The notes under the pieces: model-generated
Database searches by the model: none
What the model was told of the DNA's origin: nothing
What the model saw: only the letters and a program-made list of their open reading frames with translations
Assembly (NCBI GenBank): GCA_012845835.1
Contig: JABAKD010000021.1
Location: 4,898,706-4,962,705, forward strand
Reading direction: 5' to 3'
DNA: 64,000 bases
Source: Undaria pinnatifida
Taxonomy: Eukaryota; Sar; Phaeophyceae; Laminariales; Alariaceae
Part shown: positions 46,241 to 56,639 of the stretch, one piece after another
Position numbering within the stretch: position 1 is the stretch's first letter
Layout: the number at the start of each line of letters is the position of its first letter
Program-made: the position numbers and the translations under genes

Positions 46241-46960
46241 ATAAATTGGTGCCTTTCTTGAGGAGGGCTGTGATGTCGAGTCAGTGTGGGCATATCTCGC
46301 AGGAACTTTAGGTAGCACGAAAGGCCGCCTCGGAGAGAGCGAAGATGTTTCAGATCGCGGGGCGTGGGCATGAGAGTCAAAGCCGACACTTTCTCTGCGT
46401 TTGGGCGCACGCCCGCGGGCTAGATGCAGTGAATCAGGAAATCGGCGTCCGAGGCGCTGATGCCGGGCTTCACAGGAAGAGAGCTAGAGGTTGTGCCTAC
46501 GCAGTCACTTGCAGAGGGCATGAATGGTCTTGACGTGAATCGACGGGTCTTAATCGAACATGATCACATCGTCAATGTACGCTGCAACCTGTTCCAAACC
46601 CTCGGTAACCTCATTGATGACTTGATATCAACCAGGCGATATACTGCTGCCCTGAGGCAGAGCCAGGCACTCATACAGGCCCAATTGGGTGCAAAACGCC
46701 GTAAGTGGAATCTTGTCCTTGTATGAGGTTGTCTGATGGAACGGTGAGATGAGGTGGAAGAGGGAATTAACGCGTCCTTTGTCCAAAGAGTCAAGGACCT
46801 GATACACGCGCAGGATGGGAAGCTGACTGGGTATGATGATGTCGCTAAGTTTCGTGCTGTTAACTGTGATCCGTACACCGTCAAACTTTGTCGGGATGAC
46901 CACCCGAGGGCTCGAGTCCGGCGATCGAATATATAATCAGACCGGCAGCAAAATACTGGT
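46240..46960 (-). pseudogene. gypsy reverse transcriptase
   Basis: Minus frames give VRITVNSTKLSDIIIPSQLP, IPLTAFCTQLGLYECLALPQ and GSSISPG. The catalytic Y-I-D-D motif is intact in another frame (complement of 46568-46579). The connection region follows (RPNAEKVSALTLMPTPRDLK, LRSLRGGLSCYLKFLRDMP) at 46207-46410. At least three frameshifts make it inactive. Confidence 0.85.
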
Positions 46961-48019
46961 TGAGAGGGGCGCCCACCTCTTTCGCCAAAGTCGGGTTGAA
47001 GCGATGAGACCGGGAGGTAACAAGTGCGCTGCCTTCCGGCTCCAAAACCTTGCAAGGCATCAGAGAACAGGAGCCGAATTCCGTCTTGGATCTGGAAAAA
47101 CGTCTGGAATATGTGCAGAGAACGTTGCCAGAAGTTCGATGGCCACCGGGGTCCACTCAAGGGCCGTGTAAATCGAAGACAATGTCGCAAAAATGCGGCA
47201 ACAGGCGGTCCGAGACGCGCAGGATCGAACCACGTTGTTCGGGAGTCAAACGGTCGAGCAGGGAAAGCGGGGGCGAGGCCGTGGCTTCAGCTGCTGAGAG
47301 GGAGGGTTCCGAAAAGGCTGCAACCTCAGGCATGTCCGTGGATGGTGAGCGGGCGGGGGCGACTCTCTTACGCTGGAAAATGTTAACGGGTGCGCCCATC
47401 ATTGGAGCGTGGGCGACTCCCAGAGGGTAGCCGGGTTCAAAGGTCGGCAGCGCCTACCACATGGGAAAGGCCTGTCGCCCTGAGGCGACAAAGTGTAAGA
47501 TCGGCAAAGAGAAGGTCCGGCCGGGGTAGCGTTGCGACGAGATAGTCGCCTGTAAGAGATGGTGAGCCATTACTGCGGACCAAGTTAACCGCGAGTAGCT
47601 GAGGCTCATCTGACAAAGTGACGCAATATTGGCGGCATCGTAACGGAGGTTAAAACCACCGTCAGAGGTGAAAGGATCGGGTCGAAAGCCGATGCACCCG
47701 TAAGGGCATGGTGTGATAGCGTCAGCTCCTCGAAAATCCTTTGATCAGACAGACTGGGAGGGAGGGTAGGAGCGCAACGCATCCAGCTATCGGGTCCCAA
47801 GAACATCGCGTGTTGCACAACGGACGTGGGGACGACGCAGGCTCACACGGCGAGGGTGCTTGTTGACCGAGAAATCCTTATAAATTGGACACTTAAGCGG
47901 ATGAAAGTCTGGGGGGAGCCGCTGTTCAAGAGCGGGACACAAATAAAAGCCGTGGAAGTGGTGGTCCCACTGTGAACGGCGATTTAGCGGTAAAAGAAGT
48001 GTCGCCGGTTCCCAGCCGC

Positions 48020-48465
48020 CACCGCTGCATGCAGCAAAGCAGCGTTCCGCTACGATGATGAGCGTTCCGCGATGATAGGCATCGGGTTACCTGAGTTTTT
48101 CAGCAACAACCAAGGCAACAATGCCGCAAACGGTTTCGGTTGGGTTTCGGTTGGGTTTTTGCCGAGAAATCTGCGTTTCTCAGGCACTATCTCTGCATGC
48201 TTGAGGCCAAGCAGGGTTTGGCGGTGACGAGCACCTGGTTATCCGCATACCCCAGCCGCCCCCACTGCACCGATTCATGCAGTAAAAGCAGCGTTCCGCG
48301 ATGATGGGCACGGGGTTAACTGTGTTCCACACCCACCACCGCATGCATGCAGCAACCCAGCGTTCCACACTGACGAGTACCACCGGCTTGTCTGCCGTTC
48401 CCCAGCCCTCGCCGTACTCATACAGCATAGAGCGGCGTTCCGCGATGACAAGCACCGAAGGTACC
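48020..48465 (+). repeat. Degenerate tandem repeat, ~80-90 bp unit
   Basis: AGCAGCGTTCCGCGATGATG and variants recur at about 48030, 48280, 48350 and 48430. They are joined by CATGCAGCAA and GGCACCGGGTTA-like stretches. Confidence 0.7.
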
Positions 48466-48990
48466 GGGAAGGATCACACAGCGCCCCTGCTGAACTCTTC
48501 TAGCGCAGGCCTGCCCGCCCCCAACGCCCCTCTCCGGGCGAAGCTGCCTTGACATACGGTGGAGTACCCGAGTGAAGTGCGCCCACAGCAAGAGAAAACG
48601 GGCATACAGTGGGTACCCGGTTTAAGAGCGCCCCGTGACAAGCCGAAACAAGCACCCTTAACTGCGCATTGCTGTTATCTGTAGTGGGAATCATATACCG
48701 GTATAGGTTTTGATATAGGCAGGACATGCTGATTTTACCGCTTTCGAGTCCCGAATGCCCTTATCCTTGGCGATCTTATACAGGGGTTACACCCGCCGTA
48801 AATCTTTAGCAACTCCCACGAAAATCCCAAGTAGTTCCTCTCCCCAAAAACATAGTACGCACGGTTCGGACGCCGTCAAGGGCGGTCAAATAGACCTGTA
48901 ACGCCGTGTTGTGCCATAAAAAAAAAGTAGGTTCAACCTAATCTGAGACCAAGCGCGGCACGGAGATGAAAAGCGGACAGCACTGGCCTA
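48466..48990. other. No recognisable gene
   Basis: Nothing beyond poly-A at 48919. Confidence 0.4.
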
Positions 48991-48999
48991 CTCCGGGGG

Positions 49000-49290
49000 G
49001 TTATCAAAATCGAGTGGGTACCTACCTCACTCGAGAGTTTCGCACATCCGATCCGTCCCGCGAAAAGTCTTTTGAGTTGTCGACATCTTACCCGACACGG
49101 CCCGTGAGATCAGGATACTAACCTGCTGGCGCGATCAGACTCGACCCGTTGAGATGTAGAAAACGCCCTGACCCATCATGCCGTGAACAACTTTGGCTTA
49201 AGCAACACATTTTATGAAACCATTCTAACGACGTCAGCTGCGAGCTCGACGAATTTAGGGTCGATCCTCATCTTTTTTGGCAAATAGCTG
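49000..49290. mobile_element. GGGTC-family repeat, copy D (most decayed)
   Basis: Scattered GACCCG-like motifs at 49050-49170 are followed by the shared block ACGACGTCAGCTGCGAGCTC and GAATTTAGGGTCGATCCTCA (49227-49277). In copy C the block precedes the motifs; here it follows them. Confidence 0.5.
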
Positions 49291-49599
49291 CGTGCTACAT
49301 CGATCGCCCGTTTTGAGTAAGTCTCATCAGTCAGAACCTAACACAATACTTCGAAGTAAGACGACAATTGTATTACAGTACCCTGGACAACCATGCACAA
49401 CCCAATGAACACACCAACAACAACCATCTGAACACTCCGATGTACGAATAAACTCTCAAGTGATGCTTTATCAAGGCGACAGTAGCAGGATGCTGGTTCG
49501 AACATTTTATCACGCAACCGCTTCGCCATAACTGCGAAGAACGTCTCTCCCAAATTTCATTATCCCACGGTATGGGTTGCAGTTTTTTTGCATTAACTA

Positions 49600-49870
49600 A
49601 TAGTATAAACGAGCCATCCCACGGTAGGGGTTGCAGCAGAAAGTCTCTGAGCTCTGCACATGAACTCAATATCTCACTCGATACTACATGACTTCGAAGG
49701 CATTCGTTTGCACGACCCGACCAAGCTCCTATGCCTTGAACTTAGTCCTGAAGAAATATCTACTCTCGTGAAATTACTTCATTAACCGGCAGTTCCTCAT
49801 ATGAGCTCAATCCCCCAGGGACTTCAAATGGCCCAAAAACGGCTCTTCGGGTAAAACGTTTTTTTTCTGG
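49600..49870 (+). repeat. Dispersed repeat shared with 60310-60580
   Basis: GAGCCATCCCACG.TAGG, GCAGCAGA, TCTGAGCTC, CGAA.GCATTCGTT, TTAGTCCT and ACTCGTGAA occur in the same order in both. A CCCACGGTA.GGGTTGCAG motif is itself doubled at 49565 and 49618. Confidence 0.65.
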
Positions 49871-49989
49871 TCGGTTGAGCTGCTCGGGTGTGGAGCTACC
49901 GGTTGTTCTGATTACTTTCACGAGAGCAAAAAAAAACGTTTTTGAAGCGGCGAAGCGCATAGAAGTGATGGCCGGATTGGCCTTCCAAG

Positions 49990-50640
49990 TCATAGTTCGG
50001 GTGAGATGTTGAGCTCCTCATAGCAGGAGCTCAGAAGCTTCCGCTGTACCCACCGCTTTACCACGTGGGTTGACTCAATTCGTCCTTAAGCATGTGGGTG
50101 CAGTTCTTATGAGGAGCAATGTTCAGGGCACACACCGTCGAGAAGTTTTGCGAAACACGATGACCGCGTAATATGAATTACAACCCTTTTGACTAAAAAA
50201 GTAGACCTCCCCCCCCCCCCCCCCACGTTGTTTATCCCCTAAAACTTACTACTAATACTATAGAATACTGTAGGAACAATTCCAAAGGGGGGTCAACTAA
50301 CTCTCAGGGCACACACCTTTCGTTGCGCCGGGAGGACGCGATGGGCGAAATAGACAAACACCACCAACAAAAACAAACCAACAACAAAGCCGGCACCCAA
50401 AAACATGGAGACATATATCCTCATCATTGGGAGCCGTAGGCAACACGTGCACAAGCTATACTACACTAGCCCACGGGATGTATGGGAACAAAAGACGAAA
50501 ACAACACAGCAACTAAAAGAGAAGGTACAAGAACAAATCCGGCAAAAGGAAGAGAAGAAACGCCAGCCAGGAGGCGCTGCCCCTGGCAGCCCGGCGCCCC
50601 CCCTCTCCCCCACATCACACAAAAAAACAGAGCTATTCTC
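49990..50640. other. No gene; palindrome and poly-C
   Basis: GAGCTCCTCATAGCAGGAGCTC (50011-50032) is an 8-bp-arm hairpin. 50209-50224 is poly-C. Confidence 0.4.
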
Positions 50641-50821
50641 GGGTCGGCTCAGTTCTTGCGAGCTGGGTCAGGCCAGGGTGATCCCCCCCCCCCCCCCCCC
50701 CCGACCCGACCCAACCCGTGAGAGTTTGAATACCTTTTGACCCGACCGAGCTCGACCCGAGGGGTGTTGAAAGCTGCCTGAGCCGATCCATGGGTAGGGG
50801 CATGACCTGTAAAAAACCCTG
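50640..50821. mobile_element. hAT-like element end with GGGTC repeats, copy E
   Basis: GGGTCGG, GAGCTGGGTCAGG, a poly-C run (50685-50702), then GACCCGACCC... and an end that reads CAGGGTTTTTTACAGGTCAT in reverse, like 22344. Confidence 0.5.
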
Positions 50822-50829
50822 GAACAAAA

Positions 50830-52240
50830 GAGAGAGGGTCCGGCGCGACAAGAGGAAGCGCCTTCAATAAGTAGGTCCCTGCGCGCCCACTTCCCCCATG
50901 ACACCAAACAAAAGTAGAGGAAACGGAATTCCGCGGCAAAAATAAGAACACTTAGCTGTCCCAGCGTGTCCGTGTCTCCCCCCCCTCTCCCCCATACGCA
51001 CTGGAACGTCTCGCTTCTCGCGTTCACACAGAAAACAACTAGTAAGTTACAAACTTTAAATCACAACTGATAACTTCGAAGACAATAAATACGTCAACCA
51101 CCGCACCGCACCACCCCCACCACCGTTCTGAGTTGAACGACGCGTGCTACTGACATAACTTTTTCTATGACCCCTAAATTTACAAACTCCGCCAGGGATA
51201 AGCTGTGCGTGTCTGTTGGCGAGTGCTCACGCCAAGGACATACTGCGCGTCTTTGTTCGCGGGTGTGTTACCCTTACAGACTTCACAGCACGACAAACGC
51301 AAAAAATGAACAAAGAATACTGTAACTTCGGTATGACACTCACCAAAGTTAAGCCACCCCTATCCCACCATAGAAAAAAAAAGCGGTTCGTGATGCTTTG
51401 CAGGTTGCTTCGCTTCAGTTCCCCATAACTAATCGTAGTCTGCGCAATTTCGACATGCTTCCGAACTTTCCAGGTGGCCAACGAAAAAAACATTATTTTC
51501 TACTATTCCTGGTGCATATATACCAGGAGCGCGCTAGTAGTGTGCGCGCCATTTGTTGTACACTTGCCGTTTATTTTTTAGGCAGCAGAAACAGGGGGGG
51601 GGTAGGGGATAAAAAACTATCTATCCACGGGAAAAAAGGGAAAAAACAAGGACCCTGCTGGGGCTACAGCTCCCGGCGCTCAGCCAAACACAGAACCAAC
51701 AAAAACCTACAGAAAAAAAAGCCAAAAACAAACGCCAAAAAAAAAGCGAGAAGCCAGCGCGGAAAGCTCGCTAGCTCGGCAACACGGCTCGCCGCGGGTT
51801 AAAAAACGAATCACCGCTTTAGAGCTCTAAAAAAAAGAAACGGCAGCCCTCTAAACCGCCCAGTTTATCAGCATGGCAGACAAGCGAAACAAAACATACA
51901 AGGCTCGCGCCCAAAGAAAACAACAACCGATCGGGTTGGCCGAGAAAAAAACATATCAAAACAAGCAAAAAACGGGGCAGCGCGGCGTTGGCGTCGCGCA
52001 GAACGCCTGTAGAGCGCAGAATGCCTGAAGGGCCGCTGTTCCATTAAGTCCATGCCTCTTGCGGCCAGACCGCCAAACCATGGCCATGCTCTCGGCCTAA
52101 ATCAGCCCGGCACCCAACATCCGCAAGACCCGCTTAAGAGACCACCCACCCAACCCACTTCCTCCCTCGAACATAATAGGCAATGTAAACCATAACCAAA
52201 CGCCCCCTCCCGGGTTTGCGCTCGTCCGCTCCCCTCCCCT
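50830..52240. other. No recognisable gene
   Basis: A-rich and G-rich homopolymer runs; Lys/Arg-rich frames at 51398-51802 follow poly-A. No family motif. Confidence 0.4.
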
Positions 52241-52249
52241 GAAAAAAAC

Positions 52250-53095
52250 AATGCAAACTTTGATCGTACGCCCCCGGGTGTCGTGGTCGCCCCCCCCCCC
52301 CCCCCCCCCCGAGAAAAAAAATGCGGCCGGTAACCGAACACCCTGGAGTGTTGCCATGGCCCTCCCCACCCCCCGTTTTACAGCCGAAGCAGAACAACAT
52401 CAGCCCCACCCCCCCAAAAAAACAAAAATAAACTTTCACGGCATACCCCTGCCAGGGCCCGCCCCACCCGGCCCCGACCCCCCACTCCCCCGGACAAAAA
52501 ATAACGACACACCACATCTACGCACACTTACAACGACGCCATTGACAAAAACAACATCCCACCCCGGACTCATTAAAGGTTGTTCACGCATCATCAGCGC
52601 CCCGAACAAAAAAACGTGCAGATAATGCTGCCTAGCCCTTCACTTACTGCATAAAGTCATCCAACTCTATTTTCGAGTATTTTTCCGCCCGAAAATGTAT
52701 GATAGGTTCACCCCTCCCCGCAACTTCAACCCGCCTCCTCCGGCCTGGACAAGCGTTCAACACACGAGAGAGAGACGCGATAGTGGCGTTCTCTCCGGAC
52801 AAGTGTCCAATACACCGGACTTAATCTCCCCTTTCTCACCCCCACCGCCACCCACCTTCCCCTCCCTTCATTCGCCTCTCTTATCTCCTTCCTTCTCCAT
52901 TACTTCCCTGCTCTGTACTCGCCTCTCTTGCCCCCCCTCTCTCACACTCTCCCCCCTCCCCTCCCTCGCTTATCCTCTCTCCCTCTCTCTTCCCCTCTCC
53001 CGCCTCTCTCTCTCTCTCCCCCCCCTCTCATCCCGTACATCCCTCCGGACAACAAAAACACGACGGTAACGCTTCGACCCCCCCCCCCCCCCCCG
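52250..53095. repeat. C- and CT-rich low-complexity region
   Basis: Long poly-C runs (52290-52309, 53080-53094) and an almost pure pyrimidine stretch (52825-53035) with CTCTCT arrays. Frames are Pro/Ser-rich artefacts. Confidence 0.75.
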
Positions 53096-53099
53096 GCCT

Positions 53100-53400
53100 G
53101 TGCGCATCCCTCCTGCCGATACAAACTGTCTGATAGACTCAGCGGTAACGCCGAAAGCCTACGGAGAGCCGGTCGGCGTTTAGCGAAAATCGAACGGGAA
53201 ATCGCGCCCGTTCCTTAAGCCCTTGTACCATGAAAAACGGGGTAAGGTTCCGATAGATATGAGATTCGGAAATAGTTTCGATACGCTAGGTATGTCAGCG
53301 AGAATTCTAGACCCCAATCGTATTGTCGGCTGCTCGGGGTTGCATACTCCGCAACAAGACGGGCCGAGCCGTCAAGGAGCTAACCACATTAAAACTAGTA
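53100..53400. other. Unassigned; short coding-like piece
   Basis: The plus frame ending at 53218 finishes with a helix-like segment, YKLSDRLSGNAESLRRAGRR LAKIEREIAPVP (written in two parts), after the poly-Pro artefact. It could be the 3' part of a decayed exon. Not recognised. Confidence 0.25.
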
Positions 53401-53404
53401 TTTA

Positions 53405-53790
53405 AAGTCAAACGAGGCCCTGACTGGCCAAAACAACTTGGCCGGCCACCGACAACCTCGTCTACAACGACTGTTGTCAGCTAGCTGGTCAAGGCCACCC
53501 ACCGCGGGGGTCCGACGGTGACTGCTCGAGGTAGCTCTGCAAAACCACCTCCAGTCGATATTTTCTTTTTCGACAACTGCGTTCCAAGATTCGCTCCAAT
53601 ATAGCTGTTGCTGGCTGGCCGAAGGCACTATGCAATACCTACGCCACTGTTCGTTGGCCGGCTGCTCAAAGCTACACCGCATGACGCCACACTCTAATGG
53701 ATGTTGTCTCTCCAATGGCTGTCGTCAGCTGGTCGAGAATCCACACCGCGGGGCTGTTCACTGTAACCAATGGCTGTCGTCGGCCGCATG
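53405..53790. repeat. Degenerate tandem repeat around TGTTGTCAGCTGGCTGGTC
   Basis: Variants of ATGGCTGTCGTCAGCTGGTC / GACTGTTGTCAGCTAGCTGG recur at about 53470, 53590, 53700, 53715 and 53768. Confidence 0.5.
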
Positions 53791-53799
53791 ACCGACGGC

Positions 53800-54160
53800 C
53801 AAGGAGGGAGGGGGTTAGCGGCGCCTCGGCGGGAAACCGTCTCCTCTCGCTCCCGCGGGGAAGGTGTGGTCCTGCGGGGCGTGCAAGAATGGTTGGTCAT
53901 GGTTGAGGCAATGGTCGACGCAATGGTTGAGGCAATGGCTGAGGGGGTTGAAGATGATTTGGTTTGGGACGGGGGGAAAAGGAAAACAACTGAACATGTG
54001 ACGATCGTGGGAAGAAACTACTGTAAAATACCTGGAAAAAATAATGTGCTTTGGTGGCAGACAGCGGCCACGACGGTCACGAGCAAGGAGCGCGTGAACC
54101 CAACCCCCCAAGCAGAAACGCAAGAACAAGTCAACCATAGAAAAACAAAAAAAAAACGTT
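53800..54160. other. No recognisable gene; short GGTTGAGGCAATGG repeats
   Basis: GGTTGAGGCAATGGTCGACG repeats three times at 53895-53945. The 160-codon plus frame that covers it is not recognised and runs into the tRNA-like block. Confidence 0.4.
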
Positions 54161-54167
54161 TCAATGC

Positions 54168-54243
54168 CGGTCGCCTCGGTGGTCAAGTGGTTACCCTCGA
54201 ATACTACATGCGTTGGTCCTTGAGTTCGATTCCCACCGTGGTG
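54168..54243 (+). repeat. tRNA-derived SINE head, copy 2
   Basis: A-box TGGTCAAGTGG (54180-54190) and B-box GTTCGATTCCC (54224-54233) are 34 bp apart, as in a tRNA gene. Folding fails: the acceptor strands (GCCTCGG against GTGGTGC-like) pair poorly and the T-stem has two mismatches. It aligns with the minus copy at 13745-13823. I call it a Pol III-type SINE head or tRNA pseudogene. Confidence 0.55.
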
Positions 54244-54415
54244 AGATTTTGAATCTATTTGCAAGAAAGCAAAAAAAGGATCGGCTGTTGAGAGCGCCTA
54301 GCAGCGTGGGTAGTCACAATTCGACGCGAGTCGACGGGTGAAGAAAATACTGAATTATTCGCGCCATAAAAAAAAGGCACGTGCCGTAGTGGGGAGGGGG
54401 GAGGAAGGGCCCACT

Positions 54416-54495
54416 ATGTGACCCCGGATCTGAGCTACTACCGGGAGGGTGCGCGAGAGCAATGCGAGGATAATAAAAGGGATGAAAAGAAAATA
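54416..54495 (+). repeat. Short dispersed motif (GTGACCCCGGATCTGAGCTA)
   Basis: Same block as 13365-13440 and, reversed, 57550-57630. Confidence 0.7.
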
Positions 54496-54716
54496 AAAAG
54501 ACATCAGCACGTGAAAATCACAACGTTATCAAACCCAATACTTCGCGTACAGAAGCAAAAGGGTCCCCTCGCGACAATCAACCAGCCCAGCCTAGCCCCC
54601 GCCAGCCCTCCCAGGTCCCCGTCTTGATCAATCCGCCTACCTCGTCTCGGGCGCTCGACTAACAACTGCAATAACCAAGCCCAAGCCCAAGCCCATTTCC
54701 AACTCCTAGTAATTTC

Positions 54717-54776
54717 CGTAGTCTAACTCCCAAGTGTTTTGTCGCCATGCCGGGACTGCGTTGCTAAAAGGGTTAA
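54717..54776 (-). mobile_element. piggyBac-like terminus
   Basis: Reverse reading from TTAA (54773-54776) gives TTAACCCTTTTAGCAACGCA then GTCCCGGCATGG.GACAAAA, nearly the same as 10850-10900. The opposite end of this copy was not found. Confidence 0.5.
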
Positions 54777-54894
54777 TCCAAAACGAGTTTCATCCCTAGG
54801 CCCACTTGCTAACCGTGTTTCACTTTCAGTTTGCTCAAAACAAGGTTTGGGGGTGAAGGTGTAAATCGAGCTCCCCAAGTGAGAAAGGAGCCTT

Positions 54895-55025
54895 AAAGAC
54901 CAAAAAAGGTGCACCTTAAGACATAAAAAGGTGCACATCAAGACAAAAAAAAGTTGTACCTCAAGACAAAAAAAGGTGCACCTTAAGCCAAAAAGATGCA
55001 CCTCAAGACAAAAAGGTGCACCTTT
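54895..55025 (+). repeat. Minisatellite, ~24-bp unit
   Basis: Five to six units of AAGACAAAAAAAGGTGCACC, with 'ttaag/tcaag' joints. Confidence 0.85.
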
Positions 55026-55375
55026 ACCAGAGCGTGTGCTCTCAGCCGGCTCACCTCATCATGCGCGTTCGACGGGAACTCCAAAGCCACCTCTTCCTCG
55101 TCCTCCGCCCAACTCTCCCCTCCACGGTGGTAGCCATTGTCGTGATGACCATCGCTTTCATCAACGTCGTCGTCCCCGTCATGCGTCCCAATTCTCGCCC
55201 TTCGATTATGGTTCAAGGCGCTTATGTTAGTAGTCCTCCCTTCGGAGGACCCGCAGCGGGACTCCGACCCTCTCCCATCGGAGGAGCTGAGTTCGGACGG
55301 CAGCAATCTCCGGAGTGCCTTGAGGAGACCTTTGGGCTCCTCTTGGACGTGGTCCTTCGCCGGGAGCTGCTTCAT
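54983..55375 (-). CDS. Unknown open frame with repeated QLPAKDHVQ peptide
   Basis: The minus frame of 130 codons starts MKQLPAKDHVQEEPKGLLKA and LRRLLPSELSSSDGRGSE. An acidic stretch follows (HDGDDDVDESDGHHDNG) and then WAEDEEEVALEF. Its last part runs into the 24-bp minisatellite, so the true end is unclear. The N-terminal 28 residues recur, diverged, in three other places upstream on the same strand. It could be an exon of a gene with a duplicated segment or part of a transposon ORF. Confidence 0.3.
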   Translation of the reverse strand: MKQLPAKDHVQEEPKGLLKALRRLLPSELSSSDGRGSESRCGSSEGRTTNISALNHNRRARIGTHDGDDDVDESDGHHDNGYHRGGESWAEDEEEVALEFPSNAHDEVSRLRAHALVKVHLFVLRCIFLA

Positions 55376-55639
55376 CTGTTGGTTTGGGGGTGAATAAGTG
55401 TGGAGGCGTGGACGTCAGGCTTATAAAAATACGTCCTAGTATAAACGGTAGAGTCATGCTATTGTACAGGTTGCACGGTTTGGTCACAATCTCTCTGACC
55501 CCGTATTGCTATAATATGGATGTGGTCCTCGGCCGGGAGCTGCCTAACCTTAGTTTGGCTTGGGTTTGCCTTAGCATGGAGGCGTGCATGTAATTTTCTA
55601 TTATTATACCTGGTACTGTATAAACTTTGGTTTTTTTTT

Positions 55640-55870
55640 CCCGCTTTCTCTTGCTTAAACGCCCCACCTTACATCGAAAATCTGCCAGATTAATAAACAT
55701 TTCCACGCACTTGATATCGCCTCATTATCTTTCTAGAGCCACCCATGCCGCTGATGCAACCCCCTCCCCCCCAACGCCCCCTACTTCCCCACCACCCGAA
55801 GTATCGCCTAGACCTAGCACCACGCGTATAAAAACCCCTACATCTATGCGACATGATCCCCCCCCCCCCC
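55640..55870 (+). repeat. Poly-C-containing dispersed repeat, copy 3
   Basis: Same unit as 26890 and 27185: AAACGCCCCACC, CCAGATTAATAAACA, ATCGCCTCATTATCTTTC, GCCACCCATGCCGCTG and ATCGCCTAGACCTAGCACCA. It is followed by an 18-bp poly-C. Confidence 0.85.
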
Positions 55871-56015
55871 CCCCCCCCGCAGTCCAACTCCGCCCTCCCC
55901 TCACCGGTTATTCGACCTACAGCATTCACTGGATAAACTGGTGCATTTCCTTCCACAGCTGTCATATTTTGTCCCCCTCAAAAACGGGTTTCATAGTTTC
56001 CGCGCACAGACTGAC

Positions 56016-56180
56016 TACAATCGCCCTATTGACCCTGATAGCTACACCGTAGTTGCAAGGGGAGTCGCCGACCTATATCCTTAATGAGGACACACAACCC
56101 GTAATACGCGCGATCGGAGTATCACACACAGCTTGCAAAGATGAGTTTCGACGAATATCTTCGATCTCGCAGCTGGAGTG
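56016..56180 (+). repeat. Dispersed repeat, first-half copy
   Basis: Matches 30157-30331, including GGGGAGTCGCCGACCTATAT and CGCGCGATCGGAGTATCACA. Confidence 0.8.
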
Positions 56181-56639
56181 TATTTCTATTTTTATAATCA
56201 TAGCAGATTTCTTCGGAGAACTGTCAGAACCCCCCTGGGCTCTTGTTGGACTCGGTCTTCGGCCAGGAGCTGCTCCGGCTGTTGCTTAGGGAGTTGGGAT
56301 AGGGTGCAGGAGAGCTTGTGATATTTTCTCAAAAAATACTTTTTACGGGAGACCCTAGTAAATAGGACCTACGGTGGACACAAAAACCTATATATTCATC
56401 TATTTTTACTAACAATATTTGGTCCTATTTATTATCGTCCTCCGTAAGACGATTGAACTGTACTTCAGCATATAATTCACGTGCATCATTCTCCGGGTCG
56501 CGTTGAGGAGCGCCTTGGGCTCCGACTGGACGTCGTCCTTAGCCGGGACCTGTCTTTCCTGTTGGTGAGGATTTGCATCAGGGTGGAGGCGTGGCTGTAA
56601 TTCCCGTACTAGTATAATCATGATTGGTGCCTGGTATGC

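Larger units (their letters stand above)
42655..47840 (-). mobile_element. pol: Decayed Ty3/gypsy retrotransposon (chromovirus-like)
   Basis: Read from 47840 down to 42655, minus-strand frames give RT, RNase H, a spacer, integrase and a chromodomain-like tail, the order of Ty3/gypsy. Many frameshifts and stops break it. I did not find a matching pair of LTRs; 48.0-48.5 kb and 41.9-42.6 kb do not look alike. The region above 47200 (minus) may be the gag-protease part but shows no clear protease motif. Confidence 0.85.
55490..56590 (-). repeat. Three further diverged copies of the QLPAKDHVQEEP peptide segment
   Basis: On the minus strand: near 55555 QTKVRQLPAEDHIH; near 56283 QQPEQLLAEDRVQQEPRGVL then TVLRRNLL; near 56565 HQQERQVPAKDDVQSEPKAL then LNATRRMM. 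Together with 55375-55290 this makes four copies over 1.3 kb. DNA identity is modest, yet the charged/leucine pattern is kept. Confidence 0.55.

Noticed and set aside
41940-48465. LTRs flanking the gypsy element
   Set aside because: I compared both flanks by eye and found no matching pair; a dot plot would decide.
54168-54243. An intact tRNA gene
   Set aside because: A and B boxes are present, but acceptor and T stems do not pair and a diverged copy exists at 13745-13823.
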